A stretch of DNA of 5,631 nt, taken from assembly GCA_003156495.1 (NCBI GenBank), contig PMHC01000323.1, positions 192 to 5,822 on the forward strand, read 5' to 3'. The DNA is from Acidobacteriaceae bacterium. GTDB lineage: Bacteria; Acidobacteriota; Terriglobia; Terriglobales; Acidobacteriaceae. Positions 1-5,573 of the stretch are shown piece after piece. Under the pieces are notes generated by a model. That model was not told the origin of the DNA. It made no database searches and was given only the letters and a program-made list of their open reading frames with translations. Both the position numbers and the translations under genes were made by a program. Numbering within the stretch: position 1 is the first letter of the stretch; every line of letters begins with the position of its first letter.

Positions 1-524
1 AGATCACCCAGTTCACTTACTTTCAGCAATGCGGCGGTCTCGACCTGGACCCCATCTGCGCCGAGCTGACCTATGGCCTGGAGCGAATCACGCAGTTTCT
101 TCAGGATGCGGACTCCATCTACGACATCGTCTGGGCGCGCGATCCCGAGACCGGCGCGGAGGTCACTTACGGCGACGTGCGGCTGGCCGAGGAGCTGCAA
201 TATTCGGTCTACAACTTTGAAGAGGCCGATGTGGCGCGGCTTTGGGAGCACTTTAACAGCTACGAGGCCGAGGCGCAGGCGCTGATTGCCCGCGGAAATG
301 CGCTTCTGGCTGACGAGAAAGCTACCGCCAAAGAAAAGCAGCGCTTCCCGCTGATTTCGACCTACGAGCTGGCGCTCAAATGCTCGAATCTCTTCAACGT
401 GCTCGACGCGCGCGGAGCCATCAGCGTGACCGAGCGGGTGGGGATGATTGCTCGCATTCGCAATTTGTCTGTCGGCGCGGCGAAGGTTTACGCGGGGCAG
501 CAGACGGCGGCTTCTAGCTCCTAG
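1..524 (+). CDS. glyQ: Glycyl-tRNA synthetase alpha subunit, C-terminal part (5' end outside window)
   Basis: GlyQ is the catalytic subunit of the bacterial alpha/beta type glycyl-tRNA synthetase. It activates glycine with ATP and, with GlyS, charges tRNA-Gly in the cytoplasm. The frame begins at base 3 (two bases of a split codon precede it) and gives 173 residues. They align from memory with the E. coli protein from its VTQFTYFQQ segment (here ITQFTYFQQ) to the end. The class II motif 3 core, YGLER, lies at 72-86, followed by the family signatures DSIYDIVW, TYGDV and YNFEEADV, then LLDAR/ISVTER-like residues (NVLDARGAISVTER) near the C-terminus. The family is about 300 residues long, so a little under half is missing upstream. 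The tail after IRNLSVGAAKVYAG is short and serine/alanine-rich, as is usual for a variable end. glyS follows in the same direction. Identity is very secure. Confidence 0.97.
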   Translation, partial: ITQFTYFQQCGGLDLDPICAELTYGLERITQFLQDADSIYDIVWARDPETGAEVTYGDVRLAEELQYSVYNFEEADVARLWEHFNSYEAEAQALIARGNALLADEKATAKEKQRFPLISTYELALKCSNLFNVLDARGAISVTERVGMIARIRNLSVGAAKVYAGQQTAASSS

Positions 525-605
525 CTTGTCGTGATGATGCTGGCTTTTGATGGAAAAACGCCGCAGTTTGAACCTGGATGAATTTGGCTCCGTGATGCAC
601 GGAAA

Positions 606-623
606 CAGCTAAGAGCTGGAAAG
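606..623 (+). promoter_or_regulatory. Probable glyS ribosome-binding region with small hairpin
   Basis: The only purine-rich stretch at a usable distance from the glyS ATG is GGAAAG (618-623), with a 10-base spacer, a weak match to Shine-Dalgarno. Directly before it the arms CAGCT (606-610) and AGCTG (614-618) can form a 5-bp stem with a 3-base loop, whose last base is the first G of the putative site. Such a short stem is easily a chance match. No regulatory role is claimed. Confidence 0.35.
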
Positions 624-633
624 AAACGACCGT

Positions 634-2736
634 ATGGCAGACTTTTTATTCGAACTCGGGATGGACGAAGTTCCGGCCCGCATGATTGCTCAGGCGGAGG
701 CCGAACTCGGCCGCCGCGTCACCGATCTGCTCACCCGCGAGCGGCTGCTGGCCGCCGATGCCAAGGTTGTTACTTACTCGACGCCGCGCCGGCTGGCCGT
801 TTTGGCCACGGGAGTTTTGGCCAAGCAGGCCGATGCCGAAGAGAAGATGACCGGCCCTTCGTGGAAGATCGCCTTCAAGGATGGCGTGCCGAGCCCGGCC
901 GCCAACGCCTTCGCGAAGAAAGCCGGCGTGGGCATCAACGAGCTGCATAAAGTTACGCTGCCCAAGGGCGAGTATGTGGGCGCGACGGTGAAGCGTCCGG
1001 GACGTACCGCCGATGAGATTTTGGTCGCCGAGCTGCCCAGGGAAGTGCTCTCGATTTACTGGGCTAAAAACATGTACTGGCGCGCGGGCAAGCCGGAGCG
1101 CTTTGTCCGGCCCATTCGCTGGGTCGTCGCACTGCTTGATTCGACAGTTGTGCCGCTCGAGATCGCGGGCATTGCCGCCGGCAACAAGAGCCGCGGCCAT
1201 CGCATTTTGCATGGCGGCCAACCGGTCACGATCGCCAAGGCCACCGACTATGCCGAAGCGCTGCGCGCCGCCAAAGTCGTCGTCAACGCCGATGAGCGCC
1301 GCAAGCTGATCGTTAAATCTCTCGACGCGGCCACCGCTAAAGTTGCCGGCGCGCGCTGGCGCAAAGATGACGCGCTGCTTGAAACCGTTGTGCATTTGAC
1401 CGAGTGGCCCACGGTGCTGCTGGGCGACTTTGAGCCCGAGTATCTTGAGCTGCCCGAAGAAGTTTTGGTCACGGTGATGCGCGACCACCAGAAATACTTT
1501 GCCGTTGAAGACGCGAAGGGCAAGCTGGCGCCGCACTTTCTTACGGTGCTGAACATTCAGGTGGACGAAGAAGGCGCGGATACCATTCGCCACGGCAATC
1601 AAAAAGTGTTGCGGGCACGCTTCAAGGACGCGCGATTCTTCTGGGATGTGGATCAGAAAACGCCGCTAGCGAGCCGCGTGGAGAGTTTGAAAAAAGTCAC
1701 ATTCTTCCGTCCGCAGGCGCAGAAGGGCGAAGCCTGGAGCTACGCCTGGAAGACCGACGAAAATCTGCATGTGACGCGCGCGCTGGCCATCAAGGTCAAG
1801 ACTGCCGGGGTCGCTTTCGACGAAGCCGCGTTGCTGAGGGCCGTTGAGCTGGCCAAGACCGATCTGACTACGGAATTGGTTAAGGAATTTACCGAGCTGC
1901 AGGGCGTCATCGGCGGGCTGTACGCCAAGGCGCAAGGGCTTGGCGATAAAACCGCGCAAGCGATTTATAGCCAGTACACGCCGGCCTCGATTGAAGACGC
2001 GATTCCCGCGACGGTGGAGGGCCAACTGCTCGGGCTGGCCGACCGCGTTCAAACGATTGTGGCGCTCTTCGGCATCGGCATGGCGCCGACGGGCTCGAAA
2101 GATCCCTTTGCGCTGCGCCGCGCGGCGAATTCGATCGTGAAGATTTTGGCCGAGAGCGAACTTCCGCTCACGCTGAATGAGCTTCTCGAAGCCTCCGGCA
2201 CTGAAGCGGTAAATAAGGAGCAGGTTGCGGCCTTTCTCCGCGAGCGGCTGAACTTTTATTTGAAGGATGTGCGCGGCTTTGCCTACGACGTGGTGAACGC
2301 CGTTGTGGCCGCCGATGCAGACGATGTGCGCGACGCGATTGCCCGCGCCGAGGCGCTGACCAATGTGCGCGGCTCGGAGGATTTTGCAGCGGTTTCGGTC
2401 GCCTTCAAGCGCATCAAAAATATTCTGCGGCAGGCCAAAGAGAAGGGCTTCGCGCTGGGCTCGCCTAAAAGCGTGAAACTGGCCGACGAAGCGCAGCAGT
2501 TGGCCGATGCGGCATCGTTGCTGGCGCCGCGCGTGGCCAAACTTCGCGATCAGCGGACCTATGCGGCGGCGCTGGCGTTGATTGCCACGCTGCGGCCTAC
2601 GGTGGATGCCTTCTTCGACAAGGTGATGGTGCTCGATCCCGACGAAAAGATTCGCGGCGCGCATCTGGGGCTGATCGACGAGGTGCTGCGCAGCTTTTCG
2701 ACGATTGCCGATTTTTCGGAGATCGTGACCGGCTGA
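634..2736 (+). CDS. glyS: Glycyl-tRNA synthetase beta subunit
   Basis: GlyS is the tRNA-binding partner of GlyQ in the alpha/beta glycyl-tRNA synthetase. The 700 residues compare with about 690 in E. coli, so the gene is full length. The N-terminus has the family pattern (FLFELGMDEVPARM, then STPRRLAV). Further landmarks are RFVRPIRW (156-163), RGHR (187-190), DHQKYF (284-289), the degenerate HD-type domain with TDLTTELVKEFTELQGVIGG (from about 409), the strongly conserved DPFALRR (490-496) and a C-terminal DALR-like anticodon-binding region ending in FFDKVMVLDPDEKIR. The ATG at 634 is chosen because the conserved N-terminus begins directly after it. A weak purine-rich site, GGAAAG (618-623), lies 10 bases upstream. 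Oddity: residues 357-373, between VTF and KTDEN, look about eight residues longer than the usual short LG-x-x-x-K-x-x-R stretch, without loss of frame. Co-transcription with glyQ is inferred from order and strand. Confidence 0.98.
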   Translation: MADFLFELGMDEVPARMIAQAEAELGRRVTDLLTRERLLAADAKVVTYSTPRRLAVLATGVLAKQADAEEKMTGPSWKIAFKDGVPSPAANAFAKKAGVGINELHKVTLPKGEYVGATVKRPGRTADEILVAELPREVLSIYWAKNMYWRAGKPERFVRPIRWVVALLDSTVVPLEIAGIAAGNKSRGHRILHGGQPVTIAKATDYAEALRAAKVVVNADERRKLIVKSLDAATAKVAGARWRKDDALLETVVHLTEWPTVLLGDFEPEYLELPEEVLVTVMRDHQKYFAVEDAKGKLAPHFLTVLNIQVDEEGADTIRHGNQKVLRARFKDARFFWDVDQKTPLASRVESLKKVTFFRPQAQKGEAWSYAWKTDENLHVTRALAIKVKTAGVAFDEAALLRAVELAKTDLTTELVKEFTELQGVIGGLYAKAQGLGDKTAQAIYSQYTPASIEDAIPATVEGQLLGLADRVQTIVALFGIGMAPTGSKDPFALRRAANSIVKILAESELPLTLNELLEASGTEAVNKEQVAAFLRERLNFYLKDVRGFAYDVVNAVVAADADDVRDAIARAEALTNVRGSEDFAAVSVAFKRIKNILRQAKEKGFALGSPKSVKLADEAQQLADAASLLAPRVAKLRDQRTYAAALALIATLRPTVDAFFDKVMVLDPDEKIRGAHLGLIDEVLRSFSTIADFSEIVTG

Positions 2737-2760
2737 TTTCGAATCTGGATGGTTCGAAAT
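2736..2760 (+). other. Inverted repeat spanning the glyS stop codon
   Basis: A perfect 8-bp inverted repeat has ATTTCGAA at 2736-2743 and TTCGAAAT at 2753-2760, with a 9-base loop. The left arm starts on the last base of the glyS TGA. No run of T follows, and the stem is AT-rich, so it is not a classical intrinsic terminator. It could be a weak 3'-end structure for the glyQ-glyS transcript. Confidence 0.45.
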
Positions 2761-2813
2761 GATGCGGACAGAGACCAGAGCGTTTTCAGAAATGGTAGCG
2801 GGAAACGAAGCTG

Positions 2814-2842
2814 CCTTCAGGGGCTAAACTCGCCGCGGCGAG
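2814..2842 (+). repeat. Degenerate half-copy of the intergenic repeat, with 14-bp palindrome
   Basis: The 12 bases TCAGGGGCTAAA (2817-2828) are identical to 3781-3792 in the better-preserved repeat. The expected right arm of that hairpin is absent here. Instead a perfect 14-bp palindrome, CTCGCCGCGGCGAG, lies at 2829-2842. No second hairpin follows at the expected 22-base distance, so this seems to be a decayed or solitary left half. Confidence 0.6.
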
Positions 2843-2883
2843 CGGAAAAACTCTGAATTTTGGACCAGGGGGAGAAAAACGTC

Positions 2884-2953
2884 CCTCGGGGCCTAAAGGC
2901 CACGTTGATTTGATTGGGTTTAAGGCACGGCTGAAGCCGTGCCCCTTCAAAAC
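2884..2953 (+). repeat. Bipartite hairpin repeat, copy 1
   Basis: Two hairpins are separated by 22 bases. Hairpin 1 is within 2884-2901, with arms GGCCT and its partner AGGCC around a two-base AA loop (2890-2894 / 2897-2901). Hairpin 2 has arms GGCACGGC (2924-2931) and GCCGTGCC (2936-2943) around TGAA, followed by the tail CCTTCAAAACC. The same layout, including the 22-base spacing, recurs at 3779-3840 in the same orientation. It lies in the convergent gap between glyS and yceH. No T-run follows on either strand, so it is not a standard terminator, although hairpin 2 could slow polymerase or protect 3' ends. Confidence 0.8.
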
Positions 2954-2979
2954 CACTCTGCAGCAACAGAAAAAATGCT

Positions 2980-3648
2980 TTAATCGCTTTGTGCTGGCTC
3001 GGTTAGTTTATCGAACCGTTGTCGCAGTTCGGCTACTTCCGCCTGTAGTTCGGCGACGCTGGTTTCCAGCCGTTCGATGCGTTCGTCCGACGGGCCTGCC
3101 GCCGGCTGAGGCGCCATTGCCGGCGCGGCCGCAATCGCTTCTACCGGGCCCGAGAGCAGATGCGCGTAGCGCGGCTCCTTGGTTCCGGGCTGGCGCGGCA
3201 GCACGACGGCCAGCGGCGGCTGGCGTTCGAAGAGCTTTTGCAATCCGGCTGACACGTCGGCAATCTCGCCAAAGTGATAAATGCGCTCGGTGCGCCCGCG
3301 CAATTCGCCGACCGTCTGCGGCCCGCGCAGCAACAGAACGCAGAGCAGCGCCGTTTCAGCGCGGCTGAAGTTGAAGGCCTCGCCCAGCCGGTGCTCGTAT
3401 TTGGCCACGCGCCCTTCGGCCGCGCGCGCCAGCTCCGCCAGTCCCAACTCCTCTAACCTGCCGAGGGCCTGGCGCACTTCTTCTTCGCCGAGGGCCATCA
3501 CCGGCTCGCGGTTCGAGCGCTGATTGCAGGCGTTTGCCAGCGCATTCAGCGAGAGCGGATAGTACTCCGGCGTGGTCGCCTCTTTTTCCATCAGCGAGCC
3601 GAGAACCCGCGCCTCGGCGGCGGTTAAAACAATCTCGTCGGTGGGCAT
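2980..3648 (-). CDS. YceH family (DUF480 / UPF0502) winged-helix protein
   Basis: The protein has 222 residues (E. coli YceH has about 215) and follows that family along its length. The N-terminal winged-helix half carries EKEATTPEYYPLSLNAL (21-37) and CNQRSNREPV (41-50). KYEHRL (83-88) and the LLLRGPQTVGELR...RIYHF segment (105-126) mark the second half. An alanine/proline-rich linker (about 169-186) leads to a heptad-like C-terminal coiled coil (187-216: IERLETSVAELQAEVAELRQRFDKL). The fold suggests nucleic-acid binding or a partner-binding role, but to my knowledge the cellular function is undefined. The ATG at 3648 is preferred because homology starts right after it. An upstream extension from a TTG at 3705 would add 19 residues unlike the family. 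No Shine-Dalgarno is visible before the ATG. The gene faces glyS and is flanked on both sides by related hairpin repeats. Confidence 0.93.
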   Translation of the reverse strand: MPTDEIVLTAAEARVLGSLMEKEATTPEYYPLSLNALANACNQRSNREPVMALGEEEVRQALGRLEELGLAELARAAEGRVAKYEHRLGEAFNFSRAETALLCVLLLRGPQTVGELRGRTERIYHFGEIADVSAGLQKLFERQPPLAVVLPRQPGTKEPRYAHLLSGPVEAIAAAPAMAPQPAAGPSDERIERLETSVAELQAEVAELRQRFDKLTEPAQSD

Positions 3649-3778
3649 GTTTTTATTGTGCACTGGCGCGCCGCAGCGACGGAGCGGGCGCCCCCAAAAA
3701 ATCAAATGGAAATGAAGCGCGCGCCGGGTGAAGATTTCCTAGAGCAAATCGCCTGATGGTATAGAGGAAAAAATCATT

Positions 3779-3840
3779 CCTCAGGGGCTAAAGCCCGCGA
3801 TTTATGGGCATTTTCTGCGGCACGACTCAAGTCGTGCCCT
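3779..3840 (+). repeat. Bipartite hairpin repeat, copy 2
   Basis: This has the same architecture and orientation as the copy at 2884-2953. Hairpin 1 has arms GGGCT (3785-3789) and AGCCC (3792-3796). A 22-base spacer (3797-3818) follows. Hairpin 2 has arms GGCACGAC (3819-3826) and GTCGTGCC (3831-3838) around TCAA. Relative to copy 1, hairpin 1 differs by a swapped G-C/C-G pair and hairpin 2 by an A-T pair replacing G-C, so pairing is kept in both. The spacers have equal length but little identity. Confidence 0.8.
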
Positions 3841-3875
3841 GACACTTTTTGCTGCTCCGGCGGCGTTTTTCCGCT

Positions 3876-3910
3876 GGCCGCGGCTAGTAAAGCCGTGCCC
3901 CTTCAAAGCC
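3876..3910 (+). repeat. Solitary right half of the hairpin repeat
   Basis: The 16 bases GCCGTGCCCCTTCAAA (3892-3907) are identical to 2936-2951 in copy 1, and the following G/A-CC also matches. The left arm (3876-3885) pairs with 3891-3900 around AGTAA, with one G-T wobble and one C-C mismatch. No left-half hairpin precedes it at 22 bases, so this is a third, incomplete copy lying close behind copy 2. Confidence 0.65.
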
Positions 3911-3923
3911 TCTCTACACCGAC

Positions 3924-3950
3924 AAGAAATTTTCTCTATCGCCGGAGAAA
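3924..3950 (-). terminator. Possible weak terminator of the outer-membrane protein gene
   Basis: On the minus strand, shortly after the stop codon at 3965, the arms TTTCTC and GAGAAA (3945-3950 and 3931-3936) form a 6-bp stem with an 8-base loop, followed by ATTTCTT. The position and T-rich tail suit a terminator, but the stem is short and AT-rich, so support is low. Confidence 0.25.
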
Positions 3951-3964
3951 GCGGCAAAAATCTT

Positions 3965-4831
3965 TTACGGCTTCGTCGCGCTTTGGGGGCCGAGCAGCAG
4001 TTGCAAGCCCACGTAGGCAATCCAGCTTGGCTCGCCGTTGCTTCGCGTCACATGCTGAATTGCCCGCCCGCCCATGAAGAGCAGGCGCATCCGGCTGGCG
4101 CGGTCCAGCGTCTGCCGTCCTCCGAGGTCGAATGTGAACGCGCGCTGCTTGGCCGCGTTATCGATGCGGTTGGCGTCTTGCAGGTCGTACAGTTCGGCGT
4201 AAAGCTCCGTACGGTCGTTGAACTCGTGGCCGGCGATCAACCCCCGTCCCCAACGGCTGGGCGTTAGCCGGTTGCCGAACCAACGGCCCACCTCGCCATT
4301 CAGCTCGACCGGCCCCGCGCGGGCCGTAAACTCCGCGGGCAGGTAATATTGCGGCCCGTTTTCTACGATGCCGCGGCGTACTGAGGCTGTGGGATTGTTG
4401 ATGCTGGCTTGCGGATAGGTTCCCAGCGAAAAAATCATGTTTTCGTCGCTTTTGGGCTCGCCCGCGTGGTGGCGTTCGTAATAGCGCCATTTCATGCCGA
4501 CCAGCGACTCGCCCAATCCCACCGCCGTCGCGTTCCGGCTGTCGGTGGCCACCGCCAGCGACAATTCATACTTGAGCTGAAGGCGCTCGCCCCAGCCGTA
4601 GTTCATGTCCACGTCGGGCATCTGGTAGGAGGATTGGCCGGGATTGTGGCTTGCCGTCCAGCCAAGGTTGATCTCCCAATGCCGGTCGCCCGGCGTGCCG
4701 GGGTCGTCGGTAATAAATGGCGGCCCACCCTGCGCGTGCGCCAACGCCATTCCGGCCAGCGGCAAAATCAGCCGCAAAAGGCCAAAAAGCGCCTGCGCCG
4801 GGGAGACGGATTGAGCCGGTTTTCGGGGCAT
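3965..4831 (-). CDS. Predicted outer-membrane beta-barrel protein of unknown function
   Basis: The protein has 288 residues with a clear Sec signal peptide: basic start (MPRK), hydrophobic ALFGLLRLILPLAGMALA and a likely cut after AHA at residue 33. The mature chain starts GGPPFITDDPGTP followed by HWEINLGW, a pattern I associate with an uncharacterised group of outer-membrane proteins often annotated as transporters or in the MetA/phenol-degradation-like barrel family (PF13557); this is from memory. The body has many alternating polar/aromatic strands (for example LQLKYELSLAVA, LVGMKWRYYE, GPVELNGEVGRWFG, TELYAELYDLQ, WIAYVGLQLLL), as expected of a barrel. The ATG at 4831 is chosen because it places the signal peptide correctly. 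A GTG at 4918 would add 29 polar residues before it and run into the divergent promoter region. No Shine-Dalgarno is evident. No substrate can be inferred. Confidence 0.8.
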   Translation of the reverse strand: MPRKPAQSVSPAQALFGLLRLILPLAGMALAHAQGGPPFITDDPGTPGDRHWEINLGWTASHNPGQSSYQMPDVDMNYGWGERLQLKYELSLAVATDSRNATAVGLGESLVGMKWRYYERHHAGEPKSDENMIFSLGTYPQASINNPTASVRRGIVENGPQYYLPAEFTARAGPVELNGEVGRWFGNRLTPSRWGRGLIAGHEFNDRTELYAELYDLQDANRIDNAAKQRAFTFDLGGRQTLDRASRMRLLFMGGRAIQHVTRSNGEPSWIAYVGLQLLLGPQSATKP

Positions 4832-4940
4832 CGTTTTAACCGGGGTCGGTTCTAACCTCAAGGTAACATTCCCGGTTCCGCTCCAAAGCCCTCTATTTTT
4901 CTTCTGTGTTTTTTGCACTTCTCTGCGATACTTAGTTTGT
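4832..4940. promoter_or_regulatory. Divergent promoter region (outer-membrane protein gene / R3H gene)
   Basis: These 109 bases separate two gene starts that point away from each other, so promoters for both must lie here. For the plus-strand gene, TG-C-GATACT (4924-4932) resembles an extended -10 element, with four of six hexamer bases matching. It ends only 8 bases before the ATG at 4941, which would make the message nearly leaderless. For the minus strand no convincing hexamer pair was found at a sensible distance. No operator-like inverted repeat stands out. Confidence 0.45.
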
Positions 4941-5492
4941 ATGCCAATTGAAGACCTGCAAAGCGCTGCTCAGATGATCGCCGGTTTTCTCAACCACCTT
5001 AACAAGCTGGGTGGATTGCGCCTAAAATACCGCATTACGGCGGGCGATGGAGCGCGTGATCCCGAAGGCATTGAATCCCGCCAAATCTATGTCGAGCTGG
5101 CCGGACCCGATGTCCCGCTTGTTGTTCAGCACAACGGCGAACTGCTGCTCGCATTGGAAACTCTAAGCGCGCAGATACTCCACCTCGAACACCACGAGTA
5201 CAACCTCGTCAGCTTCGACGCCGCCAACTTTAAGGCCCTTCGCGCCCAGGAATTGCGTATGGCCGCCGAAGCCGCGGCTGAAAAGGTTCGCCAGACCGGC
5301 ATGCCTTACAGCTTTCCGCCCATGAACAGCCGCGAGCGACGCCAGATGCATCTCGTTTGCCGTTCGCTCGAGGGCGTTGAAACCGCCAGCGTCGGCGAAG
5401 GCCAGGACCGATTCCTCGTCGTCTATCCCGAGGGAAAAACCGACCTGCCCGTCAAGCCTCAGCTTCGCCCGCATGGCTACGGCCGCCGGTAG
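4941..5492 (+). CDS. KH/R3H domain RNA-binding protein (Jag/KhpB-like)
   Basis: The 183 residues have the domain order of the SpoIIIJ-associated protein Jag (KhpB/EloR), a cytoplasmic RNA-binding protein. A KH-II-like domain spans about 5-95 and an R3H domain about 96-165. The R3H part ends with the family pattern SFPPMNSRERRQMH, in which R133 and H137 give the R-x3-H signature, then VETASVGEGQDRFLVVYPEG. In the KH domain the position of the nucleic-acid-binding GxxG loop reads QHNG (63-66) followed by ELLLALETL, so the first glycine is missing. The separate N-terminal Jag domain is also absent. The tail (171-183) is basic. The start at 4941 is the first ATG in a frame that begins at the domain edge. 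No Shine-Dalgarno precedes it. In many bacteria jag follows yidC; here it stands alone after a divergent promoter, so it may be a paralogue. Confidence 0.88.
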   Translation: MPIEDLQSAAQMIAGFLNHLNKLGGLRLKYRITAGDGARDPEGIESRQIYVELAGPDVPLVVQHNGELLLALETLSAQILHLEHHEYNLVSFDAANFKALRAQELRMAAEAAAEKVRQTGMPYSFPPMNSRERRQMHLVCRSLEGVETASVGEGQDRFLVVYPEGKTDLPVKPQLRPHGYGRR

Positions 5493-5533
5493 AGCCTATT
5501 CGCAGTTGCTGTAAAGTGCGAAGCTTTTTCCAG

Positions 5534-5573
5534 CCCACCTTAGCCGTCCGCTTCGGCGGACGGTGAAGGTGGG
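5534..5573 (+). repeat. Long hairpin with UUCG loop downstream of the R3H gene
   Basis: The outer arms CCCACCTT (5534-5541) and AAGGTGGG (5566-5573) and inner arms CCGTCCGC (5544-5551) and GCGGACGG (5556-5563) pair perfectly. Between them lie a G-T wobble and one A-G mismatch. The loop is TTCG closed by C-G, the very stable cUUCGg tetraloop in RNA. GGCACCCAGG follows instead of a T-run, so it is not a textbook terminator, though it may end or protect the R3H transcript, whose stop lies 41 bases upstream. The wording resembles a repeat family I recall from acidobacterial genomes. Confidence 0.75.

Larger units (their letters stand above)
3649..3964. other. 316-base gap between the outer-membrane protein gene and yceH: no gene, repeats present
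   Basis: No credible coding sequence was found here. Open frames crossing it on either strand lack homology and a ribosome site. The part next to yceH (3649-3770) should contain its promoter on the minus strand. A CACAAT hexamer (plus-strand complement at 3655-3660), 7 to 12 bases before the ATG, is a weak -10 candidate. Palindromes GGCGCGCC (3665-3672) and GGGCGCCC (3686-3693) are also present. The part from 3779 to 3910 is occupied by hairpin repeats listed separately. The rest (3911-3964) is the 3' flank of the outer-membrane protein gene. Confidence 0.6.

Noticed and set aside
550..612. 20-codon open frame (starting MEKRRSLNLDEF) filling most of the glyQ-glyS gap
   Set aside because: No Shine-Dalgarno precedes it, I recognise no similarity, and a frame this short is expected by chance. 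Conservation between relatives would be needed to revive it.
646..1602. Long minus-strand open frame (318 codons) opposite glyS
   Set aside because: It is a shadow of glyS caused by GC-rich codon use; the glyS frame has unmistakable family motifs and the antisense product has none.
1666..2664. Second long minus-strand open frame (332 codons) opposite glyS
   Set aside because: Also a codon-bias shadow, with an arginine/glutamine/histidine-rich low-sense product and no family pattern.
2924..2953. Hairpin 2 of copy 1 as intrinsic terminator for glyS or yceH
   Set aside because: The stem is strong, but CCCCTTCAAA follows on the plus strand and TTAAACCC on the minus strand, so there is no U-tract on either side.
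2910..3368. Plus-strand open frame of 152 codons across the repeat and yceH
   Set aside because: It begins inside the repeat element and runs antisense to yceH; the product is arginine/alanine-rich with no domain.
3649..3705. Upstream TTG start for yceH adding 19 residues
   Set aside because: The added residues do not resemble the family, which begins at the ATG at 3648, and no ribosome site supports the TTG.
2884..3910. CRISPR array
   Set aside because: The repeats are few, unevenly spaced, self-pairing and interrupted by a gene; there are no regular unique spacers and no cas genes.
4409..4855. Plus-strand open frame of 148 codons opposite the outer-membrane protein gene
   Set aside because: The opposite strand encodes a signal peptide and barrel strands; this frame has no recognisable feature.
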